This document shows, piece after piece, positions 22,996-35,001 of a stretch of DNA of 64,000 bases; the first letter of the stretch is position 1, and every line of letters starts with the position of its first letter. A program made the translations under genes and the position numbers. The notes beneath the pieces are model-generated. The model searched no databases, was not told the DNA's origin, and worked only from the letters and a program-made list of their open reading frames with translations. The DNA is from Phytophthora hibernalis (Eukaryota; Oomycota; Peronosporomycetes; Peronosporales; Peronosporaceae), in the NCBI GenBank assembly GCA_012656075.1, contig JAAKBF010000324.1:868001-932000 (forward strand). Direction: 5' to 3'.

Positions 22996-25206
22996 GGCAC
23001 TTGGAAATTGAGAAGTGAGGGCGTGAGTGAGTTTCGAGTGGTCTAACTGGTGTAGCAACTCAGGACCAGTCACTGATCTCAATCGACCACCAACTTGTCA
23101 CTCGTTTTTACGTGCGGTAAAAACTCAGTTTACTTATTACGCGGGCAGTATGATATTTTACGGGAGCTGGCAATTTCCAATAATCAGTTATTCCGTAAGT
23201 ATAATACGACAATTATTTAATCAACCCTCTCTTAACCGAGAATACTGTCTGTCTGTCCGTCTGTCGGTCACGGCACTACCCATCTGTCTACCTTTTACTG
23301 TCTTTTTGCATATATATTGGAAGCTCTTTCCCTACTACGTTTACTTTCTTTACGGACTGTCATTACCATCTTGACTGCCCCAACTATACCAAATATTACA
23401 AAAATAGCCAACTATCACGATAGTACTGTGGATTTTATGCACTATTTCCGTTACTTTCCTTTGTAAGTGTATTAAATTACGCTTCTAGAATAAGAAAGGC
23501 TGCAGCTGGCCCCCGCCGCCGTACTAAGAACTAACTCTGCCGCACCTTTTGCTCTTCGGAGCCACGACCCTGAGGCGCCCATGTCCGCCCGCCAGTGGCA
23601 TGGGAAGTCTCATACCAACCCGGGGTAGTGAGGCGGATCCATGTGGCGATAAAGCCGACTTTGTCGGGCCGCCCGCCTCACCCCGGACCAGTGGTCTGTG
23701 CATGGGACCGGGCACTTTGGATAGAAACATCCAAAGTTGCTTCTGTGTCCGCGGCAGGGTGCATGCGGCCAGTCTCCAGGCACGGGTACCGAGTCACTTT
23801 GAACTGTGACTTGAGGGCATTTGGCTTACCTTTTGCTGTGCAATTGGAGCCGCTTTCCGCATGTTAGCAATCCAAATTGGGCGGCCCAGTGCTACTCGGT
23901 TTAAGTGATTGCATCACCTACAAGGACGTGATTCGTACCAGATTTGGTTAATTGCAAGCAATATCGTCTGCAATTTCTTTATTTAGGCTATGAATTAGCG
24001 ATCCTTCAATGCTTATGATGTCAGTGGAAGTTCCAACCATAGATGTAAAAAGATAGGAAAATACCCCAACAACTGACCCCTTACTCCTTTACAACCAAAA
24101 AACGGTTAATTGCCTGAGCTGAATAAGCTTAGTGGCATTGATCTGACACTCACCCACGGTCGCCAAAGGCAGTGACCAAGACAAGTGTGGTGGGTTGTCG
24201 CTTCAGCATCAAAGAAAACTCGCTACCGTCTCTCCAAAGGCATTGAGAGGCGGCCCAAAACGGCGAGTCGTGCTTTAAAGAGGGAGTGCAGGAGGTGAGG
24301 GACGGAAAGTAGGAAAGGTTGGATCGGAAGCTTGGCTATATGAGGCGTTTTACCGTTGCTTCGGCTGTGATTTGTAGCCAGAATAACTAGAGGCGTAGCA
24401 TTAGGCTAGTTGACCTAAAAAAAATTAAATTAAAAATTAATTCTCGCGCCTCATTGAACGTTTAAATTTTCATGAAAAGCGGTAGGCTACCCCTACCGGT
24501 GCCTTGTTGTCTTTGCCAGAGAAAACGCGTTTGCAAACACATCCGAGAAGGCTAGCAGCACCATGTATGGATACAACGTCCCGTTCACACCGGGTACAAC
24601 CCGAGCAGGTAATGGTGAATGCTCAAGTATAGCTTGCGCAGCATGTCCTGAGAATCGTAACCTTGTCGCCCTTCCAAATTTACATCTTACCTGCTCGGGC
24701 CAAAGCGACTGCGTGACTGGTTTAACGAAGATAGCGCACTGTCAAACAAGGTAAATGGAGCTTCTTCGCCCAACAACATTCGGAACACCACCATCCACAA
24801 GATACACAAAAATTTGTGTGACCGCAGTCACAATCGGTGACATATGGACTCAGGCGACATTCGCCAATTAAACCCTGGGGGACCCCACGAATAAAATTGG
24901 TTAGGCTGTTCAGCCAGCTAAAGCTGTCCTCCCAGTATTAATATTGCGGATGTATTTGCTTGCATGCCGTCGGTCTAATATTCTTCGCGTTCTTTCGTGG
25001 GTGCGGCAGTTACTCGATCGAGTATCATGAGGTCGTTCACGTAGATGCGGATGGGGAGGAGAGAATGCCTGGGATGACTGGGTGTTGCGTGATGCAGACC
25101 GTCCGCACAATAGAATTGCATTTGCAGGACGTTGATGTTGGTAATCTCCATAACCATTATGTAAATATTATTATATTTCTGTCGTTTTGTAGGGAGGATA
25201 ACCGCT
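22996..25206. other. about 2.2 kb without a recognisable gene
   Basis: Mostly AT-rich. A GC-rich island at 23505-23880 has open frames on both strands (for example 23549-23809 plus) without recognisable domains. A 63-codon frame at 24563 is Cys-rich but unsupported. The Helitron 5' end should lie near the right side; I could not place its TC terminus. Confidence 0.5.
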
Positions 25207-27919
25207 ATGGTCAGAAAGCGAAAGTACACGAGCGAGACGCAAGTGAGAGAGGCGTATGCGGTCCCGGAAGGCGACGAGGCTCCAGCAGTGAAGAAGAGGC
25301 GGCTTAACAATTTGAGCTCGGCCTTGAGCCGTTTTCGGAAGCAGGAACAACAGGCCGCAGCAGCACCTTCGACATCTTACGGAATTTCAGTCGTTGCTTC
25401 CGGGCTCCGAGCCGTGACAATTTCTTCCGGATTGGCTTCGGATGAGTTTGTTGCGGGTCCAGACACGTGTTTGCCTGAGGTTGCACTTCCACCTGGTCTT
25501 CCACCGGCACTGGATGGGAATTATCTACAAATGTTCGTGGTGCGGCTTCCACTTCTGTGTTTGAGATGGGAATTGCCTCTGTATAGCCTTCCACTACACT
25601 TATTATTCCTCCAAGACCGCGCGGGCGGCTTTTGAGATCAGAGATGACGCCATCGCAACTTAGCCGTGTGCGTGAGGTGGATAGAGCAAGAAAACAGCGT
25701 CAACGAGCTGGTCGGTCCGGCTCTCAGGTACTGCGCGACAGGGTTCAAGATGCCACCCGTGCCAGAGCTCGGCGTGTCGGACTTCCAGACGACCTGGCGC
25801 AGCATATACGTCACCTTGACGCTATAGCAACAAACAATACACGCGCTGAAATGTCCGACGATAGTATACAGGTTGAACGTGGTGTGAATGCCGAAGCGCA
25901 CAGGTCGCAACGAGACCGGTTAACCGATGAGGGACGACGAACAATTAGGCGTCGGGACGCATCGGAACACATTGCACAGAGACGTTCAAGGACGGAAGAT
26001 AGGGTTGAAGTTGTTCGCAGTCAAGATGCAGCGTCTCACCGTTCACGACGGGATCAGTTGGTGGATGAACAGCTAGAACAGCGGAGAGAGACTGAGCGGT
26101 ATCGGAGAAGATCTCGCCAGTACCGCGCGGGCTTAGCAAACCACGAAGATTTCAACACTTCCAGAGTACCCTGAGGCCGCCACTATATCTCACGATACTT
26201 GGATGACGACGCAAAATCGAGAGGGTTTGCTCCCACTGCAACGCGTGGAATTTTCCGGGGAGACCCCTGCCAGCTGATGCCGGAATGGGTTGGTGTCTGT
26301 TCCAACGGCGCGGAGAGCCCCATTCGAATTACTGACACTCTTCAGTAACCCAAGGTTCATGCAGTCTATCCGCGTGTACAGCAACGTGCTTGAGTTTACT
26401 TCGATGGGTGCTTCGCGATCTCGCTCCCTACAAGTGGACGAAAGCGTGACGAGGGGTGGAGTGTACAATTTTGGTGTCCAAGGGTCCGTTTGTCATCGAC
26501 TCGAATCGTTACTACCTCCTTCAAATAGGCGGTCCATGTTTGCACAAGTCTACATTAACCACCCAGACATAGGGGCTCGTGTTGAATGCGAATGGGGATG
26601 ACCGGTGGGCTGGACGAGACTACCGTAGAAGGCCTCGCCAGAATTATGGTCAAGCACAACCCTTACACGCACCAGTTTCTCAACGCACGTAATATTTTGG
26701 TTCGTCGTGCTGGACCTGAGTACGCGACTGCTGTTGCCGAGTTTGAGCGCGGTCAAAGGCGGGTACGGCTTTGCCTGAGGACAATCCGGCGCGGCGTTTG
26801 CGTGATTTCCTCCCCGACGACAACATGCGGCTTCACCTTCACGTTGCTCAGAACGCGAACCCAGGAACGCATAACACTCCGACTGCTTCTGAGGTTACGA
26901 CCATCGTGATAGATCATAATGCAGCGGAACCGCGAGACATACTCTTGCATACACATCGGGGGTTCAAGCGAATTTCCGAAACAAATGACAGCTACGACCC
27001 CCTCCAGCACCCCCTTCTTTTTCCGTATGGAGAACGTGGTTGGACTTGTCACCTTCCGTGCGAGGGTAATCCTGTCGACCGTCACGGGAAATCGTTAACA
27101 ATCTAGCTCCGAGAGTTTGAGGCATATCTCCTGTACGATAGAACCGTCAGTGACTCTCTTATTCTACGTGGTGGCCGCCTTACGCAGCAGTACTGTGTTG
27201 ATCAATGGACCAAATGCGAGCAGGAACGCTTGCGCTATATCGAGAAAAACCAGCTCCAGTATCATCTAGAGACACTCCAGGGGCTCTCCGATGTGTTGCG
27301 CAACGAATCCGTCGAAGTTCATAGAATGACTGCCGACGACGAAGTTAGTCGCATAGAATCTCGGTCGGACACACGTCGGCAGACCGGTTCAGATGGTGAT
27401 CCGGCTGAGCCCGACACTGCAGAGATCGGACGCAAGATTATTATTCCTTCCAAGTTCACAGGTGGGCCCCGGTACATGCACCAGCGCTTCTTGGACGCTA
27501 TGGCTATCGTCAGGGAAACGGGAGCTCCAAATATGTTTATCACTATGACGTGCAATCCCAACTGGCCGGAAATCAAGGAAAATCTTCGACCGGGGAAGAA
27601 GGCTGCGGACAGACCCGAGATGGTAAGCCGTGTGTTCAATGCAAAGCTGAAAACCCTTAACAAGGACCTGGACGAAGGATTACTGGGGATTCAAGCTGGC
27701 CGGGTCCATGTGGTGGAGTACCAGAAGCGTGGTCTTCATGTGGCCAGCAGAATCATAACAGTCCGTGTATGAAGAACGGCAAGTGCTCTAAGAAATTTCC
27801 CATGGTGCTCGCGGAAGCAACCGTCATGACTGAGGGTAAATACCCTACGTACAGGCGCCGTCGTCGTACAGATGGAATTCTTTCCCACATAGTGAAAGTT
27901 TGGGACAATGCGACCATTA
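25207..27919 (+). pseudogene. Helitron N-terminal and Rep part
   Basis: Pieces in order: a Lys/Arg-rich N-terminus (25207-26174), the Helitron-like N domain (EFTSMGAS, GSVCHRLESLLPPSNRR, AQVYINHPD; 26290-26601), then FLPDDNMRLHLHVAQNANPG and DPLQHPLLFPYGERGW, a TAG at 27104, and the Rep start (SKFTGGPRYMHQRFLDAMAI, NMFITMTCNPNWPEI). The HUH motif should follow VVEYQKRGL but the sequence jumps from H (27737-27739) straight to a frame reading CGQQNHNSPCMKNGKCSKKF. Family comparison suggests about 60-70 residues are gone, including the second His of HUH. Confidence 0.85.
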
Positions 27920-29285
27920 GAGAGTTTTCGCTGCGGCTCCCATAGCCATTCCCACAACAAGCCAAACACAAAAGGACACTTCTGTGGGAAACCTGCTCGA
28001 CCACCCACAGAAATCGGAAATGTGTGGGGCCTTCCCATTCCCAGAGTTGCTGCCTACGATTCGACCTCACACCAGCAATGTGTGCTGCTTTGGAGCCTGT
28101 CACTGAGCCACCCCATTCGATAGCCCCACCGCGCCGTAAGAACTACAGTGAAGTAGATGATGTCGCTTTGCTGCGCCAAGTGCTGCTTGACCGCCCCTTT
28201 GACAAGCCACGAGGCAAGGTCATGCAGCACTGGGATAGTCTTGCAGCAACACTGGTAGCCTCGCCAGGTTTTACACGTAGCAAGCTCAGTGGCAAGAATG
28301 CCCAGTCGCGCATGAACCAGCTCGTTCAAACTCACCGCGAGACCATGAAGAAGGCGGCGCTACTCTCTGGCGTGTCCGAGGAGATAACAGAGAGAGACCA
28401 GTTGCTAGATGAGCTAGTAGAGCTTCTAGATGATGCAACACTGGTGAAGGAATGCAAGAAGAAGGAAGAGCAGAAGAAGCGTGAGCGAGACGAGGAAGCG
28501 TCGCTCGTGGCTCGCCGAGTAGCCATGGAACGACTGGATCAGACCTCGGCTGCAGTTGAGGATGGCTCCTCCAAAACAGAATGCTCGCCTCGCCCACCTA
28601 ACTTCGGCCATGATGGAGATGAAGGAGCGCGACATAGTAGCTCGGAAAGAAGAACGAACGGAAGAACGCCTGGATCGCGCTCGTGAGCGAGCTGAAGATC
28701 GAGCAGAGCAAGCACGTCTCCGCGCTGAGGAGAACGAACGCATGGTGAAGTTGCTGGACGTGTTCACGCAGCGCATAATGGGCGCGATGCGCAACAAGTA
28801 GGGAGACAGCGGCAGCGTTTATTGTATGATTAGCTAAGTCAACGCTAAATAAACTTGCAACGTGGGCGGTGCTAATGAGAAGAACGAGCTAATTTGATTT
28901 CCCTTGTAGTAACAGCAGTGGCAGTTAGTCATGAGCATTGAAATCATGACGTACTTCCCCACAGGACTTAGTCTGATCTTGTTGGACTTCTTGAAGTCGA
29001 TGAACGCCCAAAGTGCCTTCAGTCTACCGAACGACCACTCCACGCTCTCACGAACAGAGCTCATTGCACTGTTGAATTCCTTTTCCCTGGGTGATGCACT
29101 GCACCACGAAAACCTGATACAATGTACCGGGATATACCGTAAGCAGGATCACCGTAGACAGCGTACCCTCCAAATGTATCTTCGTGCTGCTCGAAGTAGT
29201 CCAGCAGCTTGCTTTCGCGCAGTAGGGTGACATCATGGTGCCGTCCTTCGATAGAACCCCAAAATGAAGCGCCAGACCTATCTGC
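27920..29285. mobile_element. second PIF/Harbinger copy, truncated, inside the Helitron
   Basis: It begins after cattag at a terminus (gagagttttcgctgcggctc) similar to that of the 18561 element, preceded by TTA. It carries a Myb/SANT-like gene (plus) and a transposase (minus) in the same convergent order. It ends inside the transposase near 29285, where Helitron coding sequence (RQTYLRLLLCNRRSP) resumes. The 5' part of the transposase and the second terminus are missing. Confidence 0.82.
28078..28801 (+). pseudogene. Harbinger Myb/SANT-like protein
   Basis: The start at 28078 gives a short leader, then a Myb-like domain (RRKNYSEVDDVALLRQVLLD, MQHWDSLAATLVASPGFTRS) and a long charged coiled coil (ERDEEASLVARRVAMERLDQ). 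A frame change at about 28565 leads to the C-terminal helix (MKERDIVARKEERTEERLDR to IMGAMRNK). It is the best-preserved copy of the accessory gene in this window and shows what the 20882-21501 copy lost. Only 32 bases separate its stop from that of the opposing transposase. Confidence 0.75.
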
Positions 29286-29290
29286 GACTC
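28834..29290 (-). pseudogene. Harbinger DDE transposase, C-terminal half
   Basis: The minus strand reads EGRHHDVTLLRESKLLDYFE, YAVYGDPAYGISRYIVSGFR, then MSSVRESVEWSFGRLKALWA and LSPVGKYVMISMLMTNCHCC. It aligns with the 19380-19800 region of the first copy. The second Asp region and the Glu are present, but the first Asp (IDGT) and the N-terminus are absent because the element stops there. Frame changes occur near 29060 and 29275. Confidence 0.8.
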
Positions 29291-31382
29291 CTTCTGTGCA
29301 ACCGGCGCTCTCCAAAGTCTTTCACGGATCTCCTCACGGTAGGCGAAACCATACACCCTACGTTTCGTGATGCGGCGTTCTCGCTTGGTTATCTGGAAGA
29401 CGATGCCGAGTGATTCAGCTGCCTAACTGAAGCGGCTGCTGTCAAGATGCCATCCCAACTGCGCCAACTTTTCGTTATCATATTGGTGTACTGCCTACCT
29501 CCCCAAGCACATGTTCTTTGGGAAACGTTCAAGACCGAAATGTCGGAAGACTACTTTACAGGCATAGAGAAAACGACGAACGCATTCGAGTCGAGCGCGC
29601 GGGAGATATTCGTTTGAGGATAGCAGAGTACAAAACCTTGAAGTTTGTAGCTCAATATTTAGCTTCGAATGGCAAGTCACTGCTGGTGTATGGACTCCGG
29701 AGCTCGCAACCTACAGCGATGTGTCATCCATGGTAGAAGAGGGACAATCTCCGTCGATCGTACAGCAAGAACTAAACGCGTACTCGCAAAGCACACTAGA
29801 GCATGTTGCGAAACGAGTGGATGGACTGAACGACAACCAGAGACATATTCGATCAAGTGCTTCAGGCTGTGGACCGACCGGTTGGAGGAGATAAATTGTT
29901 CTTTCTCGATGGTCCCGGCGGGACAGGGAAGTCACTCTTGCTGGAACAGATACTCGCCCACGTCAGAATGCAACGGAAGATCGCCGTCGCAGTGGCTTCC
30001 AATGGTATCGCGGCTACATTGTTGACTGGAGGACATACAGCGCACTCAACGTTTCGGATCCCGATCAAGCTGGCTGAGCATTCGACCTGCAGTCTGCATT
30101 TCCAGAGCCAGAAGGCCGAGCTGATTCGAAGTGCCAGTCTCATTGTCGGGGATGAGGCTCCTATGATGAAGCGTGGTTGCTTTGAAGCAGTGGATAGAAC
30201 GTTTCGTGATATCATGAAGAACGACCTGGAACCGTTCGGAGGGAAGGTGATGGTTTTCAGCGGTGACCACCGTCAGATTTTGCCAGTGTTGAAGGACGCG
30301 ACGCGAGCAGAGACAATCGCAGCCTGCTTCAAGAGTTCGCCGCTGTGGGAGCATTCGCGCCAAGTACGCCTGACCGAGAATATGCGTGTTCGGACAGCCC
30401 CGGATCCTGTTAGCGCAGCCGATTTTCTGAGTTTTTACTTCAGATAGGCGAAGGGCGATACCCAGTGAACGAGGAGCTTGGCGAGAATAATTTTTGCCTC
30501 CCTCGAGATATGTGCATCATTCCGGAACCTCGGGATGCAGTGACCGCTTCCGAGGACGAAGAGGATGATGATGAGGAACCCTTTCCAAATTTTATTTAAT
30601 CTACTCCCTGTTGAGCAATCACACGATCGCGACTTGGACGAGATGAAAGACGATCGACGGACGCGCAATGTCAACGCGTTGATTGATGCGGTGTATCCAG
30701 GTGTTGGGGGACATGACTTGCCAGACAATTACTTCGTTGAGCGGGCGATTCTGGTTCCTACAAATGCCTGTGTAAGGCGCATCAACGATATGGTGGCTGA
30801 CCGACTCACAGGCGCTACGAAGGAGTATCTCTCTGTTGACAGTCTTGAGGGAGTCGCGGACCCCAACACGTTCGAGCGAGAGTTTTTGAACTCTCTCAAC
30901 TTCTCCGGTATACCACCTCATAGGATTGTGCTGAAGGTGGGGACTCCGATCATTATGATCCGGAACCTGAACAGTGACGCAGGACTGTGCAATGGGACCC
31001 GGCTCATAGTTGTGTCGCTGAGAGAGCGATATATTGAGGTGTGTGTTGTGTCAGGGCCTTCCAAGGACACGACAGTTTTATTCCTCGGATCATTTTCTAT
31101 ACTGAGAATGACGACAAAGAGTTCCCGTTCAAGATGAAGCGTAAGCAGTTTCCGGTGGTTCCAGCCTTCGCGATGACGATCAACAAGGCTCAGGGACAGT
31201 CTATTCACAACGAAGGAATTTACCTGGAATCGCCCGTGTTTGCGCATGGACAACTGTATGTGGCGCTGTCCAGAGTGACTTCCAGAAAAGCTATCAAGAT
31301 TGCCGTGGACCCAGAGGCTATCGACGAGGATGGGCGAGTACACACCAACAATATTGTGTACAGAGAGATCTTTCAAAATTAG
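29270..31382 (+). pseudogene. Helitron helicase (PIF1-like)
   Basis: Helitron sequence resumes with RQTYLRLLLCNRRSP, FRDAAFSLGYLEDDAEW (a TGA follows at about 29410), EAAAVKMPSQLRQLFVIILV. The helicase has FFLDGPGGTGKS (Walker A), ASLIVGDEAPM (Walker B, with the usual Trp changed to Gly), VFSGDHRQILPV, NFSGIPPHRIVLKVGTPIIM and, after a frameshift near 31080, AMTINKAQGQSI and LYVALSRVTS. The stop is at 31380-31382. Further frame changes lie at about 29560-29860 and 30445-30600. Confidence 0.9.
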
Positions 31383-31435
31383 ATAGTGAACTGCATTTAA
31401 TATATAACGCTTGATTTTAAAGGGAGAGTGCGTGG

Positions 31436-31560
31436 GCTGGTCAGTGAGTGAGTGAGTGGGTGTGAGTGTGAGTGAGTGACTGAGTGGGTGATTGAGTGAA
31501 CGAGTAGGTGTGAGTGAGTAAATGGGGTACTGATTGAGTGACGGGGTGGGTGAGATACAA
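31436..31560. repeat. GAGT-rich degenerate microsatellite
   Basis: About 125 bases of gagt/gggt variants on the plus strand, directly after the helicase gene. Confidence 0.85.
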
Positions 31561-31573
31561 TTCTATAAAAACC

Positions 31574-31594
31574 CGCCGCAGCGAAGCGGATGCG
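31574..31594 (+). other. candidate Helitron 3' hairpin
   Basis: cgccgcagcgaagcggatgcg can fold with ccgc/gcgg as the inner stem and cgc/gcg outside it. Helitrons end in a short GC-rich hairpin about 10 bases before CTRR; here ccctac follows rather than a perfect CTRR. Confidence 0.45.
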
Positions 31595-31790
31595 CCACCC
31601 TACCCCTCCAACAAACCATGCCAACAGCGTCCACGTAGCGGGCTCCCAGAGAGCTAGTTGGTATTTTTATCCGAGCACTGAACGCGTCCCACACCGTTTT
31701 CTTGTAAGACAAGAGTGCGCAAAATAATCTCCCGGATCTACAACCATAGTCACCGCCGTATGTATAATACTCTGGTGTTTTCCAACAATC

Positions 31791-31841
31791 TCTAGCGAGT
31801 GGGGAAATCATTCATGCTTCTTCGTGGGTGAGGAGTGGCGG
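31791..31841 (-). repeat. split repeat B2
   Basis: tctagcgagtggggaaatca.. matches 31981-32031 with one difference (catgctt versus catgttt) over 51 bases. Confidence 0.9.
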
Positions 31842-31842
31842 G

Positions 31843-31968
31843 TTGCGCACTACAGAGGAGCTTTCGAAATGCTAGCCTATTTCTCTATCTCTACCGCGAT
31901 CGGGAAACCGACGTTTTGCCGTTGCCCTTCTACCTCTTCGAGGTCTTGGTCCGTTTCAAAACCGACCA
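31843..31968 (-). repeat. split repeat A2
   Basis: ttgcgcactacagaggagct.. matches 37574-37702, nearly identical for about 110 bases, then weaker up to accgacca. Confidence 0.9.
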
Positions 31969-31980
31969 TTTCCATCAAAC

Positions 31981-32031
31981 TCTAGCGAGTGGGGAAATCA
32001 TTCATGTTTCTTCGTGGGTGAGGAGTGGCGG
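31981..32031 (-). repeat. split repeat B1
   Basis: Second copy of the 51-base B repeat; it borders the internal (recombinase) side of the element. Confidence 0.9.
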
Positions 32032-32114
32032 CACCCCTTGATCATTCCGATGCTGCTCGGCCACGAAGGACATTGTTGTCGACTTGAATTCAGTTTCTGC
32101 AGCAGCCGACTAGG

Positions 32115-33346
32115 TCAGCACATAAGTTTTGACAGTTGACAAGAGCCTTGGGCTGTCAGCACCGGATATTCTTCGAAGGTGCTCGATAACCATCTGCCCA
32201 TGAGCTTGATTGCCAGCCGAGCGGCACCTGCGTTTAATAGCGCCGTCGCACCGCCAACACGAACTGAGTGTGTGGAAAAACGAGCAGGATCCATGTTGCA
32301 TTCTCGGGCGGCTTTCTTGATCGTTGTAGCCATTTCCTTTGCCGATATACCTGTTCCAGTGCCTGTACAAAGTGCCGGCTGTTCTGGTGCAGTACCATAT
32401 GCTCTGGACCCTTGATTATCCACCGCGCTGCCGAAACAGGGCAAATAGTCTTGTCGCCGGACTTGTCATGAAATCGGACTTCCTCGCATCCATACTGGTT
32501 ATTTTTCGCTCCCATAAGCACTATACCTACTCGTTGGGCCTTGCGCGGCTTACACTGTCCTCCCGCTGTGTCGAAGAATGTAATATCTTGAAGCTTCAAG
32601 CACGTAAGCATGGTGCTGACGTCCGATGTACAGGTACTCCGACCTCCGCAACAGAAAAAATAGCCGAGCAGTAGACCACCCCATAGCAGGCGAACGCGTG
32701 CATGCTGCAGGTCCAAACTGCGGTAAATCACGTGGAGTAGTTGGACCGAAAGCGGATACTGTTTGGCAACAGGCGATGTAAACCGCCGAATTCCTCGTAG
32801 CAGGATAGCATGGTTGGCATTTACACCGGGGTCATACCCCGCATTGTTTCGATGGTACCACCTCACTGCACACAACTTGGAGCAAATAGTTGAGTATGAG
32901 TTACCCGTTCCTGCTCTGTTCATTCCAAATCTCCACAGATACACTGCGAAAGCACCTAGTTGTGAGGCATTAGCGTTCGAGTCATTTTCTGGCAGCCAGC
33001 ATGAACATGTCATCCATTGGCACGTCGGTCCACTGTTTCCAGTATCGCCGATAATGTTCACGGGATGAGTCTGCAAGGGCTCCTGCTCGCAAAAACGCGT
33101 CCAGACGCGAGAGAGATTCCTTAAATTGGTCGGTAGCTCTACCTGTGACCACCCAGAAGCAAGATTAGTAAATGTTAATCGATGTTGCGCGGATTGCCAC
33201 ACCCGTGATCCCGCGTCCGCCATAATGTTCGCAGATCCTGCTATATGTGCCGCAGTTGCAAAAAGGAATGTTGCACTTCGAGGAAACCGAGAATCCGGAT
33301 AAGCTGCTAAGCTGTCTGGGCCCGGCTGGAACGGTGGTTGTGCCAT
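32115..33346 (-). pseudogene. RNase H end and tyrosine recombinase
   Basis: The frame starts with the RNase H tail (AAHIAGSANIMADAGSRVWQ) and continues into a tyrosine recombinase. It has a SAM-like core-binding part (LGAFAVYLWRFGMNR, YDPGVNANHAILLRGIRRFT), the first catalytic Arg region (GLLLGYFFCCGGRSTC), and, in the frame 32115-32444, FSTHSVRVGGATALLNAG with the HxxR pair, GRWLSSTFEEYP with the Trp and nucleophilic Tyr. All catalytic residues are identifiable. One frameshift near 32330 separates the parts. Confidence 0.87.
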
Positions 33347-35001
33347 GCTATTGCGGAGGTTTTATCAGAACATGACGCACATCGTTGCAGGATGACCCAG
33401 ACCAGCTACTGGACCACAGAATAGAAGCAAAAACTGCACTCATAAGTTCCCGCAAATAAATGTTGTAGTCACACTGCCCGTTGAGCGAAATTCTGCAATA
33501 TCCCGCAATTTTTCTTGATTGAATCGCACTTGAATATATTCGCGACGTGCAGGAAACAACGCACAAAGACCGAAGTCGCTGGCATCCATGAAAATCTCGT
33601 GATCAATCGGACGACAGCTTGTAAATCGGGATAGCGGCACTGAGTTGAGTTTAGCTGTATGGAGAATTGCTCGGAACCAATAAAGATCATCTCGGGCAGC
33701 TTGGGGTGATAGCAATAGTTGAATATCGCCGAAAACCCCATAACAGTGCAGATATCTGTTGGGAAATGGTTTGGCCGCTGGGATACATGTCACGACATGT
33801 CGGAGAGTTCCTAAGAGCTTGCGAGTGCTCTGCTGCGTTGATCCAGCATATCGTTGATGCGGACTAACGCCTTCGTTACCTTTTCCTGTGGCATCGATAG
33901 AGTTGAGCTCGGGATGTTCCACATTAACCCGAGTATTTTGCCTTCGTTTGACCAGAAAGTAAACTTCTCTTCGTTTACTGCTTCTGGGCCGAGAATTGTC
34001 GTCATAGATCTTCGTAGAGCAAGATTCGCTTCTGGTAGCCTGGATCCAACATCTGGTTCGATCAGGTTGTGATCATTGCACCAAGTTTTTGCATCGAACT
34101 TGTGTGCGCCTTCGGGTGGTTGGAGTCACCATTTCGGGGAGGAAGATGCATACAAATGGGTAATTGCCACTCCTGCGGTCCAGTAATGCTGCGGGGACAG
34201 CGACCAGCCGAACGGACAACACAAATCAATGATTAAAAGTCCCAATTCGGGGATTGTTCCCGCGAAACGACCCACATGATCGGCATGAATAGCAAGATGG
34301 CGGAATGCACCTGCTACATCGCCGGACATTAACTTGGTGATTCCAGGGAATTCTTGCTCCACCTCCAAAATGCGCTTAGCAAGACTGTGTGGACTGTCGT
34401 ATACAACCACCACACGCTCGTCGTTGACAGTATTACAGAACTTCCTTCTGGATAGGAAAGATCATGTATGACGCGAGCATCTTCCGATAGAGACACAGTT
34501 CCTTTTTGCACCGCCCCAAATGGGATGCAATATATAGTTTCCAGCATTGGCAACAAATCAATGTCGAGCACCAGGTACTGTCCTGCGTCTTGGCCTTTCC
34601 GGATTTGTTTGACGAGGGAATTCATGGCCAACCGAGCCGACGCATGATTTTTGGGAGGCTTCGCTTGGACTTGAAAAGAGGACTTCCATTTAGGTCGGAC
34701 TCCATGCCGAACGATCTCTTCCCACTCACGTCGATATTGATACGACGCCCAGGCTGGTGAATTAGGTGGCACCTCAAGGGCTTTATTGGGACGATAGTCA
34801 CTTAACAAGTATTTTCCAATTTCTTGCGGAAAACACGGATGCGCCTTCCTGTCTTTGTTCGGATTCGTCGTGGTGAGACTTTTTCGGAGTCGATCCAAAA
34901 TTTCTGTTGGCCACCTTCGAACGTTGGAGATACTGCAGGATTTGGCAATGACAGCCCAACAGCAGACAAATCCCTGCGTAACCCAGCCAAATGTTGGTCA
35001 C
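33347..35001 (-). pseudogene. DIRS-type reverse transcriptase and RNase H
   Basis: RT begins near 34900 (WASYQYRREWEEIVRHGVRP, YCIPFGAVQKG, EDARVIHDLSYPEGSSV) and continues with KLMSGDVAGAFRHLAIHADH and CCPFGWSLSPQHYW. The active site, expected as VDD, reads CND (about 34068-34087, WCNDHNLIEPDVGSRL), so one catalytic Asp is lost. RNase H follows (IDHEIFMDASDFGLCALFP, YNIYLRELMSAVFASILWS). Frameshifts lie near 34420, 34130, 33920 and 33440. Confidence 0.82.

Larger units (their letters stand above)
25207..31600 (+). mobile_element. Helitron rolling-circle transposon, broken and nested
   Basis: A Helitron-like N-terminal region, a rolling-circle Rep domain and a PIF1-type helicase follow in order on the plus strand, the RepHel layout unique to Helitrons. 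A deletion removes the HUH site and a Harbinger fragment (27920-about 29285) splits Rep from the helicase. Downstream of the helicase stop (31382) a GAGT-rich tract is followed by a hairpin at 31574-31594, possibly the 3' terminal hairpin; a clean CTRR end was not found. Confidence 0.88.

Noticed and set aside
23505..23880. Open frames on both strands in a GC-rich island
   Set aside because: Overlapping frames in opposite directions without domains; GC richness alone lengthens random frames.
25160..25191. Possible 32-bp intron gtaaat..tttgtag before the Helitron frame
   Set aside because: Too short for an intron and no upstream exon is evident.
31436..31560. GAGT tract considered as a telomere-like or CRISPR-like array
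   Set aside because: The unit is too short and irregular, with no spacers; a degenerate microsatellite fits.
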